Assembly (NCBI RefSeq): GCF_039537265.1
Contig: NZ_BAABAE010000001.1
Span: 248,001 to 312,000, forward strand
DNA: 64,000 nt
Reading direction: 5' to 3'
Source: Terrimesophilobacter bigeumensis
GTDB taxonomy: Bacteria; Actinomycetota; Actinomycetes; Actinomycetales; Microbacteriaceae
Position numbers and translations under genes: made by a program. Shown here one piece after another: positions 7,768-20,612 of the stretch. Within the stretch, counting starts at the first letter, position 1; every line of letters starts with the position of its first letter. The notes beneath the pieces are model-generated. The model did not search any database and was not told the origin of the DNA. It saw only the letters and a list, made by a program, of their open reading frames with translations.

Positions 7768-8439
7768 GTGACTCGGATGACGCGGTTCCGTGAGGCCGTC
7801 ATCGACGAGGCCTCCCGCGGCACCCCGGTATCGCTCTCTCCGCTGCGTTCGCTCGCGCGAGACGCCGGAGTGACGACGGCAATCCTCGTCGAGGGGGTCA
7901 GCGACCAGGCTGCACTGGAGACGTTGGCCGCACGCCGGGCTCGCGACCTCGAGGCAGAAGGTGTCTGCATCGTCCCGCTCGGCGGGGCGACGAGTATCCG
8001 GCGCTTCCTCGAGCGACTCGGCCCACACGGTCTCGATCTCCGGCTGCTCGGCCTGTGCGACGTCGGTGAGGAGCGTTACTTCCGTCGCGGACTCGAACTC
8101 GCCGGCGTAGGACGCGAACTCGGCGCCCGTGACCTCGAGGCGCTCGGATTCTTCGTCTGCGACGCCGATCTCGAGGCGGAACTCATCCGCGCTCTCGGGT
8201 CTGATGGCGTGGAGCGGGTCATCGAGGCGGAGGGGGACCTGCGGGCGCTTCGAAGCCTCCAGCGCCAACCGGCACAACGCGCACGTACGCGCGAAGAGCA
8301 GCTCCATCGCTTCATGGGTTCGATCGGGGGGAGGAAGGCTCGCTATGCGAGCGCACTCATCAATGCGGCGGAGCCAGGCCGCATCCCACGGCCCCTGGAT
8401 CGCCTGCTGGCTTCGCTGCGAACTGAGAGTGGAGCCTAG
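7768..8439 (+). CDS. Stand-alone TOPRIM-domain protein (OLD-nuclease-like C-terminal half)
   Basis: The 223-residue protein has the acidic motifs of a TOPRIM fold: the ILVEGVSD segment (Glu, about 40-48), LGLCDVGE (about 93-101) and FFVCDADLEAEL (about 127-139). A C-terminal ARYASALIN segment resembles the end of OLD-family nucleases. No ATPase domain is present or encoded nearby, unlike classical OLD/Gabija GajA proteins. The fold suggests metal-dependent DNA cleavage or nucleotidyl transfer. The last 10 bases overlap, antisense, the 3' end of tRNA-Ala. GTG 7768 and ATG 7777 are both possible starts. Confidence 0.75.
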   Translation: MTRMTRFREAVIDEASRGTPVSLSPLRSLARDAGVTTAILVEGVSDQAALETLAARRARDLEAEGVCIVPLGGATSIRRFLERLGPHGLDLRLLGLCDVGEERYFRRGLELAGVGRELGARDLEALGFFVCDADLEAELIRALGSDGVERVIEAEGDLRALRSLQRQPAQRARTREEQLHRFMGSIGGRKARYASALINAAEPGRIPRPLDRLLASLRTESGA

Positions 8440-8502
8440 GAGAATCGAACTCCTGACCTCCTGCTTGCAAAGCAGGCGCTCTACCAATTGAGCTAAGGCC
8501 CC
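8430..8502 (-). tRNA. tRNA-Ala (anticodon TGC)
   Basis: A 73-base cloverleaf on the minus strand starts GGGGCCT and ends AGGCTCC plus discriminator A. The anticodon loop is CTTTGCAAG and the T loop GTTCGATTC. CCA is not encoded. It follows tRNA-Ile in the order gyrA, DUF3566, tRNA-Ile, tRNA-Ala known from other actinobacteria. Confidence 0.97.
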
Positions 8503-8512
8503 GTGCTAGCTA

Positions 8513-8578
8513 GCGCGCCGGCGCTTCTCCGGCGCGCGTGCGGTTTTGCCGACCGCGCGCGAGCGCTCGGCAAAACCG
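8513..8578. repeat. Two tandem perfect hairpins between tRNA-Ile and tRNA-Ala
   Basis: Hairpin 1 has 9-base arms at 8513-8521 and 8529-8537. Hairpin 2 has 12-base arms at 8541-8552 and 8567-8578 with a 14-base loop. In the minus-strand transcript they sit between the two tRNAs and may act as terminator or processing signals. Confidence 0.7.
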
Positions 8579-8620
8579 GCCACCTGAAGTAGGTGCGTCG
8601 CACCAAACTATTGAGTTGCG

Positions 8621-8694
8621 TGGGGATACCAGGACTTGAACCTGGGACCTCTTCGTTATCAGCGAAGCGCTCTAACCGCCTGAGCTATATCCCC
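8621..8694 (-). tRNA. tRNA-Ile (anticodon GAT)
   Basis: A 74-base cloverleaf on the minus strand begins GGGGATATAGCTCAG and ends TATCCCC plus A. The anticodon stem-loop is CTTCGCTGATAACGAAG. CCA is not encoded. Confidence 0.97.
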
Positions 8695-8744
8695 GAGTGG
8701 GCAGATACGAGAGTATCGCACCGGCCCTGCGATCACGTAATCAA

Positions 8745-9144
8745 CTAGTTGTTCGTGAAACCGACCAGCAGACCACCGGTGAGGCGCACGCTCAGGTTGT
8801 AGAGCGCAGAAGCGATCGCACCGAGCGCCGTTCCGATGATGACGCTCAGCCCCGCGACGATCAGGGTGAACACCATGACCTTCACCAGGGAGAAGCTGTC
8901 GAGCACGTTGAACGTCGCGTCCCCGAGGATATCGATCATGATGTTGGTGAGCTGCTCGAAGAGCCCCGTCGAGTTGAGCACGATCCAGATCAGGAACGTC
9001 GCCACGATCTGAACGATCCCGACGCACAGCGAGATCAGGAACGACAACTTCACCGCTGACCAGAAATCGATGTACACGAGCTTCAGGCGCACCTGTTTGG
9101 TGGCAGCCGCCCGCTGCGACTTGCGCTGGAGCTTCTCCGCGACG

Positions 9145-9152
<8 letters not shown>
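8745..9152 (-). CDS. DUF3566 membrane protein
   Basis: The 135-residue protein has a basic N-terminus and two or three transmembrane segments (about 33-60 and 90-115), fitting the DUF3566 family that follows gyrA across actinobacteria. Its ATG lies inside the end of gyrA (8-base overlap), so it is translationally coupled to gyrase. Function is unknown. Confidence 0.88.
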
Positions 9153-11742
<2,590 letters not shown>

Positions 11743-11811
11743 ATTTCTGATTTCGTTCGGTGTTCCGAGGTGGTCGCGGGTCGGTGTCGACGGGCTCGAC
11801 CGGAGAAGGGA

Positions 11812-13785
<1,974 letters not shown>

Positions 13786-13860
13786 GAATGAATCGGGCTC
13801 CTGCCTGGTGGTTTCTTCGGGCTCCGCTCCTGTGCCAGTAGCTGCCTCGACGACCATTCG

Positions 13861-13866
13861 ATTCTA
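13861..13866 (-). promoter_or_regulatory. Possible -10 element for gyrB
   Basis: TAGAAT on the minus strand in the 85-base dciA-gyrB gap. No good -35 was found. It supports the downstream gyrB start. Confidence 0.35.
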
Positions 13867-13942
13867 TCAAAGTCAGCCTCACGAAAGGCCGAATTCGGGC
13901 ATCTGGGGACTGGTTCGCCGTCAGAACCCCATTTTTGCCCTG

Positions 13943-14470
13943 TCAGCCGTAAGTATCGCGTGGACCGCGCCCTGGAATTGATCTGCGGCCCCTTTTCCAC
14001 GAGGGAACACCCGGCCCGTCGAAGCGCAGTGTGCGGATGCCGGCATCCGGGTAGCGCCGGGAGACCTGGGTGAGGATCTGCGAGCGCATGAGACGCAGTT
14101 GCGTCGCCCAGGCCGTGGAGTCGCAGGAGACCGTGAGCACGCCGTCCTCGATGCCGACCGGGGCCGAGTGAACGGCCGTCTCGGCACCCACGATGTCCTG
14201 CCAGGAGGAGAGGAGCTCGGACCTCGCGAGCGGCGAGTTCCAGCCGAGCCGGGCGGTGAGCGCGTCGACGACCTCGGCGATCCCCTTCGGATCCCGCCCC
14301 TCGCCGAACGGCGCACTCAAGCCCGGCTCCCGCTTCGCCCGCCTGCGCGCATCGCGGGAGGTCGACGACGCATCGCCGAAGACCCGGCGAAAACGCTGGA
14401 ACACGGCGACGTGCTCCGGAGTGGCCTCGCCCCGGACGGCGGGGTCGGGAGACGGGTTCTCAGGCGTCAC
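13943..14470 (-). CDS. dciA: DciA-like DUF721 protein
   Basis: The 175-residue protein sits between recF and gyrB, where actinobacteria encode the DUF721/DciA family that helps load the DnaB helicase. The N-terminal part is charged and probably disordered (1-60). The conserved domain (about 63-160) includes a WQDIVG segment and VSCDSTAWATQLR, which matches the family core. Its ATG overlaps the recF stop (ATGA), so the two are coupled. Confidence 0.85.
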   Translation of the reverse strand: MTPENPSPDPAVRGEATPEHVAVFQRFRRVFGDASSTSRDARRRAKREPGLSAPFGEGRDPKGIAEVVDALTARLGWNSPLARSELLSSWQDIVGAETAVHSAPVGIEDGVLTVSCDSTAWATQLRLMRSQILTQVSRRYPDAGIRTLRFDGPGVPSWKRGRRSIPGRGPRDTYG

Positions 14471-15666
14471 CGGTCCTCCTCTCCACCGACGATTCTGCCC
14501 GCTTCGATGCGCACGGTGTGGTGGGCGAGCCGCTCCGGGACGTCCCCGAACACGGCGGCCGTGATGAGCACCTGCTCGAAGTCGGCCACCGCCTCGGCGA
14601 GACGCGTGCGTCGGGACTCGTCGAGTTCCGCGAACACATCGTCGAGGATGAGCACCGGGTCCCCCGCGGTCGACTCCCGCCTCAGCACCGCGGCCGAGGC
14701 GAGTTTGAGCGCGAGCGCGAAAGACCAGGACTCACCATGGCTCGCATAGCCGCGCGCCGGCATCCCGTTGAGTTCGAGCAGCAGGTCGTCTCGATGGGGT
14801 CCCACGAGAGTGACACCGCGGTCCAGTTCGCTCCGGCGAAGCCGGTCGAGCGACTCGCGGAACCTGACCGCGGCTTCGGTCGCGTCGATACCGGCTCCAT
14901 CGACGCCGGCCGGGGACAGCGCGCCGCCAGTCGCGACCGAGGAATCGCCGTCGGCATCCGGATCCCCTCCCAGGATGCTCAGCCGGCTCGCGAGCGCGGC
15001 GCGGTGATCGTCGCCCGCGACCGCGATGTAGGCGGCGGAGACCTCCGGGCGCAACTCATCCACGAGCCTGCCCCTGGCCTCGATGAGTTCGGAGCCGAGC
15101 GCCACGAGCCGCTCATCCCACACCTCGAGCGTGCCCAGCTGACCTTCGCGCACACCGGATGCCCTGGCCGACTTGAGCAGGGAGTTGCGCTGCCGGAGCA
15201 CGCGCTCGTAGTCGGCGATGACCCCCGAGATCCTCGGAGTGCGCAGCACGAGCAACTCGTCGAGAAAGCGGCGCCGGCCGGCCGGCTCCCCCCGCACGAG
15301 CGCAAGGTCCTCCGGGGCGAAGAGAACGGTGGAGACGTAGCGCGGCAGCTCACGCACCTTGATCTCGTTGCGGTTGAGCATGGCGCGGTTAGCACCGGCC
15401 CGATTGAGCTGCACCTCCAGGAGCAGCTCCCGACCGTCGTGCCGCAGTCGCGCGCGGATGACCGCCGCATCCGCCCCCTGCCGGATCATCGCCTGCTCCG
15501 TCGAGACCCGGTGCGAGCCGAGCGTGCTCAGGTAGCCGAGAGACTCCACGAGATTCGTCTTGCCCTGCCCATTGCTGCCGACGAAGAGGTTCGGACCCGC
15601 GACGAGCTCGACCTCGGCCGACGCGTAGTTGCGGAAGTCGGTGAGACTGAGCGCTGAGACGATCAC
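14467..15666 (-). CDS. recF: DNA replication and repair protein RecF
   Basis: RecF is an SMC-like ATPase that helps load RecA at gaps. The 399-residue protein has Walker A at about 30-38 (GSNGQGKTN), the ABC-like signature region and Walker B/D-loop in LILDDVFAELD. It is slightly longer than many homologues because of an Asp/Gly/Ala-rich insertion around residues 225-255. It lies in the dnaA-dnaN-gnd-recF-dciA-gyrB-gyrA order. Confidence 0.97.
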   Translation of the reverse strand: MIVSALSLTDFRNYASAEVELVAGPNLFVGSNGQGKTNLVESLGYLSTLGSHRVSTEQAMIRQGADAAVIRARLRHDGRELLLEVQLNRAGANRAMLNRNEIKVRELPRYVSTVLFAPEDLALVRGEPAGRRRFLDELLVLRTPRISGVIADYERVLRQRNSLLKSARASGVREGQLGTLEVWDERLVALGSELIEARGRLVDELRPEVSAAYIAVAGDDHRAALASRLSILGGDPDADGDSSVATGGALSPAGVDGAGIDATEAAVRFRESLDRLRRSELDRGVTLVGPHRDDLLLELNGMPARGYASHGESWSFALALKLASAAVLRRESTAGDPVLILDDVFAELDESRRTRLAEAVADFEQVLITAAVFGDVPERLAHHTVRIEAGRIVGGEEDR

Positions 15667-15699
15667 GGTGTTCGGGCGGGGTGGCGACCGGGCATCGGC

Positions 15700-16596
15700 T
15701 CAGTCCGCCTTCTTGACCGCGTGCCCGCCGAACTGGTGACGCAGCGCCGCCACCGCCTTCATCGCGGGCGACTCGTCACCCTGCCGGGACACGAAGCGGG
15801 CGAAGATGGATGCCGAGATCGCCGGCATGGGAACGGCGTTGTCGATCGCCTCTTCGAGGGTCCACCGGCCCTCACCCGAATCCTCGACATAGCCCTCGAT
15901 CTCCTCGAAGTCCGGGTCCTGTTCGAGCGCGCGGACGAGCAGTTCGAGCAGCCAGGAGCGTACGACTGTTCCGCGCTGCCAGGCCTTGAAGGTTCCCGTG
16001 ACATCTTTGATGAGGTCTTCTCTTTTATCGAGGAGTTCGTAGCCCTCCGCAAATGCTTGCATGAGACCGTATTCGATGCCGTTGTGCACCATCTTGGCGT
16101 AGTGGCCGGCCCCCACCGGGCCGACATGGACGAAGCCCTCAGCACGAGGACCCTCCGGGCGCAGCGCATCGAAGATCGGCATCGCCCGCGTCACGTCGTC
16201 GTCCGCGCCACCGACCATCAGGCCGTAGCCGTTCTCGAGACCCCAGATCCCCCCGGAGACCCCGGCATCCACGAAACCGATCGACTTCTTCGCCGTGAGC
16301 TCCGCGTGGCGGGCGTCCTCGGTGAAGCGCGAGTTCCCCCCGTCGATGATGAGGTCGCCCTTCTCGAGCAGGCCCACGAGTTCCTCGACGACCGAGTGCG
16401 TGATGTCGCCGGCCGGGACCATGACCCAGACGATGCGCGGAGCCGGGAGTGCCGCGGCGAGATCGGCGAGACTCGCGACATCCGTCACATCGGGATTCTT
16501 GTCGTACCCGGTGACCTCGATCCCCTGGTCTCGCAGCCTTTTCCGCATGTTGCTGCCCATCCTGCCGAGACCGACGAGGCCGATGTGCATTGCCAT
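15700..16596 (-). CDS. gnd: 6-phosphogluconate dehydrogenase, short (NAD-type) form
   Basis: This enzyme oxidatively decarboxylates 6-phosphogluconate to ribulose 5-phosphate in the pentose phosphate pathway. The 298-residue length fits the short bacterial subfamily. The Rossmann motif GLVGLGRMGSNM is at the N-terminus, the substrate motif DAGVSGGIWG in the middle, and the catalytic Lys in GHYAKMVHNG. ATG 16596 is chosen for the AAGGA element 7 bases upstream. It lies between dnaN and recF, a placement typical of actinobacteria. Confidence 0.93.
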   Translation of the reverse strand: MAMHIGLVGLGRMGSNMRKRLRDQGIEVTGYDKNPDVTDVASLADLAAALPAPRIVWVMVPAGDITHSVVEELVGLLEKGDLIIDGGNSRFTEDARHAELTAKKSIGFVDAGVSGGIWGLENGYGLMVGGADDDVTRAMPIFDALRPEGPRAEGFVHVGPVGAGHYAKMVHNGIEYGLMQAFAEGYELLDKREDLIKDVTGTFKAWQRGTVVRSWLLELLVRALEQDPDFEEIEGYVEDSGEGRWTLEEAIDNAVPMPAISASIFARFVSRQGDESPAMKAVAALRHQFGGHAVKKAD

Positions 16597-16629
16597 CACT
16601 TCTTCCTTAGGCGTCGCTACCGGCGACAA

Positions 16630-17778
16630 TCAGCGCAACAGCAGGTTGGGCTGCAGCAGGTACTTGTAATTGTCCGCCCCCGGCTGGTCCTTCGAGGTCT
16701 GGCTTGTGATGAGCACCGGACCGGGCTTGTTCGGGTTGTCGGTCTTCGTGAACGAGATCCGTACGAATTCCGAATGCACGGCGCCGAGGCCGTCGAGGAG
16801 GAACTGCGGCTTGAGGGAGACGACCGTGTCCCCGCCGTTCAGGTGACCGTCGATGGTCTCGGATGCCTGGGCCTGCTCCGAACCGATCGCCTCGAGGGTG
16901 ACGCCGTCGATCGTGAAGGTGAACCGCAGCGCGGCCTCCCGCTCGAGCACGAGCGCGACACGACGCACCGCCTCCATGAGGTCGGCGGTGTTCATGACGG
17001 CGTAGTTGTCGACCGACTCGGGGAAGAGCCGGCGAACAGGCGGGAAGTTCCCCTTGATGAGCAGAGAGGTCACGGTCTTGTTGTCAGCACTGAAGGCGAT
17101 GAGCTCGCGTTCGTCGGTGCTCGTGATCGACACCGCGATCGTTCCACTGTGACCGAAGGTCTTGCCGATCTCGGTGAGGGTCCGGGCCGGGACCAGGGCG
17201 GTGACCGGGTCGGATGGCTTCGCTCCGGAGGCCTCCCAGTCGATCTCTCGGATGGCGACACGGTAACGGTCGGTGGCCACCAGGCTCAGGCTGTTCTCGC
17301 CGACCTCGAGCTGCACTCCGGTGATGACCGGGGTCACGTCGTCGCGACTCGCGGCAACGGCGACCTGGGAGACCGCGGTCGAGAACGCCTCGGCCGGCAG
17401 TATGCCCGACTTCTCGGAGACCTCCGGCAGTGTCGGGTACTCCTCGACCGGCATGCTCAACAACGTGAAGTTCGCCGATCCGCACTTGACGACGATCTTC
17501 GAGCCTTCCGTCTCGAGGTGCACCGGAGCGTTCGGCAGCCGGCTCGCGATGTCGGCCAGGAGTCGGCCGGAGACGAGGATGCGACCGCCGTCCTCGACAT
17601 CCGCGGCGATCGTCGCCTGGGTCGATACCTCGTAGTCGAAGGACGAGAGGGTGAGTCCGGCATCCGTGGCGTCGATGAGTACACCGCTCAGGATCGGCAG
17701 GGTCGTTCGCTGTGGAAGCATTTTGACCGCGAATGAAACAGCCTCACTGAAGACGTCACGATTGACTTGGAACTTCAT
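16630..17778 (-). CDS. dnaN: DNA polymerase III sliding clamp (beta subunit)
   Basis: The clamp encircles DNA and tethers the replicative polymerase. The 382-residue protein starts MKFQVNRDVFSEAV and shows the three-fold clamp organisation, including SFDYEVST in domain 1 and TDRYRVA in domain 2. The C-terminus is longer than in E. coli, with LLLR at the very end. The ATG at 17778 has AGAGGTG just upstream; the open frame continues further but without homology. It follows oriC and dnaA. Confidence 0.98.
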   Translation of the reverse strand: MKFQVNRDVFSEAVSFAVKMLPQRTTLPILSGVLIDATDAGLTLSSFDYEVSTQATIAADVEDGGRILVSGRLLADIASRLPNAPVHLETEGSKIVVKCGSANFTLLSMPVEEYPTLPEVSEKSGILPAEAFSTAVSQVAVAASRDDVTPVITGVQLEVGENSLSLVATDRYRVAIREIDWEASGAKPSDPVTALVPARTLTEIGKTFGHSGTIAVSITSTDERELIAFSADNKTVTSLLIKGNFPPVRRLFPESVDNYAVMNTADLMEAVRRVALVLEREAALRFTFTIDGVTLEAIGSEQAQASETIDGHLNGGDTVVSLKPQFLLDGLGAVHSEFVRISFTKTDNPNKPGPVLITSQTSKDQPGADNYKYLLQPNLLLR

Positions 17779-18122
17779 GATCACCTCTGTCGATCCTTGC
17801 GCAGCCGAAAGTTCGGTCAGGGCCTTAATACTGGCACAGGCGCTCGATTGCACGTAGTCCGGCCCTCAAGGGTTATCTTCTCCCTCTCATTCTTTAAAGA
17901 ACTAATGACATTAACCGTTGTGGAAAGTGTGGAGAACACGACGGTCGTCAACCGGCACAGGGTAATCACAATGGTGTGAGATGTGGATGCCGTGTGGGCT
18001 CGAGGGGAGATGGGTGTCACGATGCGCGGTAGTTCTCCTCCCGCGTTCACAGCTTCGGGCTGGGTATGCACATCGACCCTGATACTTATCCACAAGTTAT
18101 CCACAGTCTGGGGAGAATGTGA
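17779..18122. other. oriC: Chromosomal origin of replication (oriC) between dnaA and dnaN
   Basis: This 344-base gap holds two perfect DnaA boxes TTATCCACA (18086-18094 and 18097-18105). On the opposite strand there is TGTGGAGAA (17928-17936), with weaker matches at 17919-17927 and 17982-17990. An AT-rich stretch at about 17885-17915 contains TTTAAAGAACTAATGACATT and is a candidate unwinding element. The dnaN promoter should also be here. Position and boxes agree with actinobacterial origins. Confidence 0.85.
18086..18105 (+). promoter_or_regulatory. Two consensus DnaA boxes
   Basis: TTATCCACA occurs twice with 11-base periodicity, directly downstream of the dnaA stop codon. Confidence 0.9.
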
Positions 18123-19535
18123 TCAGGCCTTGTTATAGCGATGATTCTGCTTGATGCGACTCGTGAGCTCGGTGACCTGGTTGTAGATCGATCGACGCTC
18201 TTTCATGAGTTCGCTGATCTTCTTGTTCGCGTACATGACCGTCGTGTGATCCCGGTTGCCGAACAACTGCCCGATCTTCGGCAGCGAGAGGTTCGTGAGC
18301 TCTCGGCACAGGTACATGGCGATCTGGCGGGCGGTGGCCACGGCCTGGGAACGGGAAGAGCCGTAGAGGTCGTCGACCGTGAGCTTGAAGTACTCGGCGG
18401 TGTGATTGATGATGTCGACCGGCGCGATGACGTTGTCCTCGTCGAGGGTGATGAGGTCCTTGAGCACGGTCTGGACGAGCGAGAGGTCGACCGGGGTCTT
18501 GTTGAGGCTCGAGAAGGCGGTGACGCGAATGAGAGTGCCCTCGAGTTCGCGGATGTTCGAGGAGACCTTCGAGGCCATGTACTCGAGGATGTCGTCCGGA
18601 ACCTGGAGGCGTTCGCTCTGCGCCTTCTTCCGGAGGATCGCGATGCGGGTCTCGAGGTCGGGGGCCTGGACATCCGTGATGAGGCCCCACTCGAACCGCG
18701 ACCGCATCCGGTCCTCGAACCCGGTGAGGTGCTTGGGCGGCAGGTCGCTCGTGATGACGACCTGTTTGTTGTGATCGTGCAGGGTGTTGAAGGTGTGGAA
18801 GAACGCCTCCTGGGTGGAGTCCTTGCCCTGCAGGAACTGGATGTCGTCGATCAGCAGGACATCAATCTCGCGGTAGCGGGACTGGAACACCGAAGCCCGG
18901 TTGTTGGCGATGGAGTTGATGAAGTCGTTGGTGAACTCCTCCGAGCTCACATAGCGGATGCGGATGCCGGGGTAGAGGCTTTCGGCGTAGTGGCCGATGG
19001 CGTGAAGGAGGTGGGTCTTGCCGAGGCCGGACTCGCCGTAGATGAAGAGCGGGTTGTAGGCCTTGGCGGGCGCCTCGGCCACAGCGACCGCGGCAGCGTG
19101 GGCGAAGCGGTTGGAACCGCCGATGACGAAATTGTCGAAGCTGTACTTCGGGTTCAGCCGCGAGTCCGATTTACGACCCGATTCCACTGGCGCGAGGCTC
19201 AGCTGCTGTTCGATGTAAGGCTGTTCTGCCGGTTCGACGGTCTGTTCGAGGTAGTCCTGGGCGATATCCGGGTTGACGACGATGGCGAAGTTCGAGACCG
19301 ACTCATCCTCGCCGAGGGTCGAGATCGCATTGAGGAGCGGGAGCCGGATGCGCTGCTCGAGCATGCCGCGAGTCAGATCGTTGGGAACTTCGAGGTAGAG
19401 CGTCCCCGCCATGACACCCTTGGGTTCGACGAGGGAGAGGAAGCCTTCCAGCTGCGGTGTGATGCGGTCATCGCTGCGCAGGGCCGTGAGCACGGCCTGC
19501 CAGAGTTCCTGGATCGGATCGGCTCCCTCGTCCAT
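18123..19535 (-). CDS. dnaA: Chromosomal replication initiator DnaA
   Basis: DnaA binds boxes at oriC and opens the duplex. The 470-residue protein has domain I (about 5-85), a short linker, the AAA+ domain with Walker A GESGLGKT (167-174) and Walker B LLIDD (Asp230-231), and the box-binding domain with the GNRDHTTVMYANKKI signature near the C-terminus. AAGGGG precedes the ATG. It is the first gene of the minus-strand replication cluster, divergent from rpmH. Confidence 0.99.
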   Translation of the reverse strand: MDEGADPIQELWQAVLTALRSDDRITPQLEGFLSLVEPKGVMAGTLYLEVPNDLTRGMLEQRIRLPLLNAISTLGEDESVSNFAIVVNPDIAQDYLEQTVEPAEQPYIEQQLSLAPVESGRKSDSRLNPKYSFDNFVIGGSNRFAHAAAVAVAEAPAKAYNPLFIYGESGLGKTHLLHAIGHYAESLYPGIRIRYVSSEEFTNDFINSIANNRASVFQSRYREIDVLLIDDIQFLQGKDSTQEAFFHTFNTLHDHNKQVVITSDLPPKHLTGFEDRMRSRFEWGLITDVQAPDLETRIAILRKKAQSERLQVPDDILEYMASKVSSNIRELEGTLIRVTAFSSLNKTPVDLSLVQTVLKDLITLDEDNVIAPVDIINHTAEYFKLTVDDLYGSSRSQAVATARQIAMYLCRELTNLSLPKIGQLFGNRDHTTVMYANKKISELMKERRSIYNQVTELTSRIKQNHRYNKA

Positions 19536-19816
19536 GATTCCCCTTGCTCAACGGATGGTTACTCACAGGGTTATCCACCGACTGTGCAGTGAGACCACCT
19601 TAGTTTGTCGAGGGCAGTGGCAGGCAACCCCCGGTTTCGAACCGAGGAGAGCCGCCGACTGCGATCGGGACGCTTTCGGCGGCGGTTTGACCCGGGGCCG
19701 CAAAGCCCGTACCTTTAATCAGTTGACTTCTGCCGATTCGGCTACCCTACTTCCCAGGGCTTCAGTGTTCACGTGCTGTGCGCCCAGTGGAGATCCCAAC
19801 ACTGTGGAGACAAGCA
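19536..19816. promoter_or_regulatory. dnaA-rpmH divergent promoter region
   Basis: The 281-base gap holds a DnaA-box-like TTATCCACC (19571-19579) next to dnaA, suitable for autoregulation. TTGACT (19723-19728) with TACCCT or TACTTC downstream is a possible rpmH promoter, though spacing is not ideal. No gene is seen here. Confidence 0.55.
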
Positions 19817-19954
19817 ATGAGCAAGAGGACTTTCCAGCCCAACAACCGCAAGCGCGCGAAGGTCCACGGGTTCCGCCTGCGGATGCGCACCCGTGCCGGC
19901 CGCGCCATCCTGAGCGCCCGTCGCCGCAAGGGCCGCACCGAACTCTCCGCTTGA
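19817..19954 (+). CDS. rpmH: 50S ribosomal protein L34
   Basis: The 45-residue, highly basic protein begins MSKRTFQPNNRKRAKVHG and ends RKGRTELSA, the full L34 signature. GGAG precedes the ATG. It is followed 7 bases later by rnpA, the near-universal pair. Confidence 0.98.
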   Translation: MSKRTFQPNNRKRAKVHGFRLRMRTRAGRAILSARRRKGRTELSA

Positions 19955-19961
19955 GTCGACA

Positions 19962-20300
19962 GTGCTGGCGCGGGCCAACCGACTGGTCTCGGCCGATGAC
20001 TACCGCACGGTTCTCCGTCGCGGGCGACGCGTTGCGACAGCGAACACGGTGGTCAGCATCCTCGACACCGGCAGCGGAACCATGGCACGGTTCGGTTTCA
20101 TCGTCACCAGAAAGGTGGGGAACGCCGTGAGCCGCAACAGGGTGAGGCGTCGCATGAAGGCGATCGCCCGCGAACTCGTCGACGGTGGCGTGAGGGGTGT
20201 CGACGTCGTCGTTCGCGCGCTGCCCGATGCCGCGTCAGCGAACTGGGCTACCCTGCACTCTGAGATCACGGCAGCGATGGACGGGAGCACACGACGGTGA
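19962..20300 (+). CDS. rnpA: Ribonuclease P protein component
   Basis: This is the protein subunit of RNase P, which matures tRNA 5' ends. The 112-residue basic protein carries the RNR motif in GNAVSRNRVRRRMK and starts with GTG. It overlaps yidD by 4 bases. Confidence 0.96.
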   Translation: MLARANRLVSADDYRTVLRRGRRVATANTVVSILDTGSGTMARFGFIVTRKVGNAVSRNRVRRRMKAIARELVDGGVRGVDVVVRALPDAASANWATLHSEITAAMDGSTRR

Positions 20301-20605
20301 GAACCTTCGCCACCTTCCTCTACCTGCTTCCCCGGAACGCTCTCGTTCTGATTCTCCGTGGATATCGCGCGGTCATCTCACCGCTCTACGGGGATGTCTG
20401 CCGCTACTACCCCTCCTGCTCCCACTACGCGCTTCACGCCATCCAGAAGCACGGTGTCGTGAAGGGGATCTGGCTCGGGAGCCTGCGCATCGCACGGTGC
20501 CACCCGTGGGCGCGCGGTGGCGTGGACGACGTTCCGGAGAACCCGAGACAGAAGTACGGCGTGACGAGATTCGGTTTCGTCATCCCGCTGAACGGAAAGG
20601 CCTGA
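20297..20605 (+). CDS. yidD: Membrane protein insertion efficiency factor YidD
   Basis: This small membrane-associated protein assists YidC. The 102-residue product has the amphipathic N-terminus and the YPSCSHYALHAIQKHG motif typical of the family. The GTG start overlaps the end of rnpA, and yidC follows after 7 bases. Confidence 0.95.
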   Translation: MRTFATFLYLLPRNALVLILRGYRAVISPLYGDVCRYYPSCSHYALHAIQKHGVVKGIWLGSLRIARCHPWARGGVDDVPENPRQKYGVTRFGFVIPLNGKA

Positions 20606-20612
20606 CGCCCGA

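Noticed and set aside
15721..17736. A 671-codon open frame opposite gnd and dnaN
   Set aside because: Antisense shadow without recognisable motifs.
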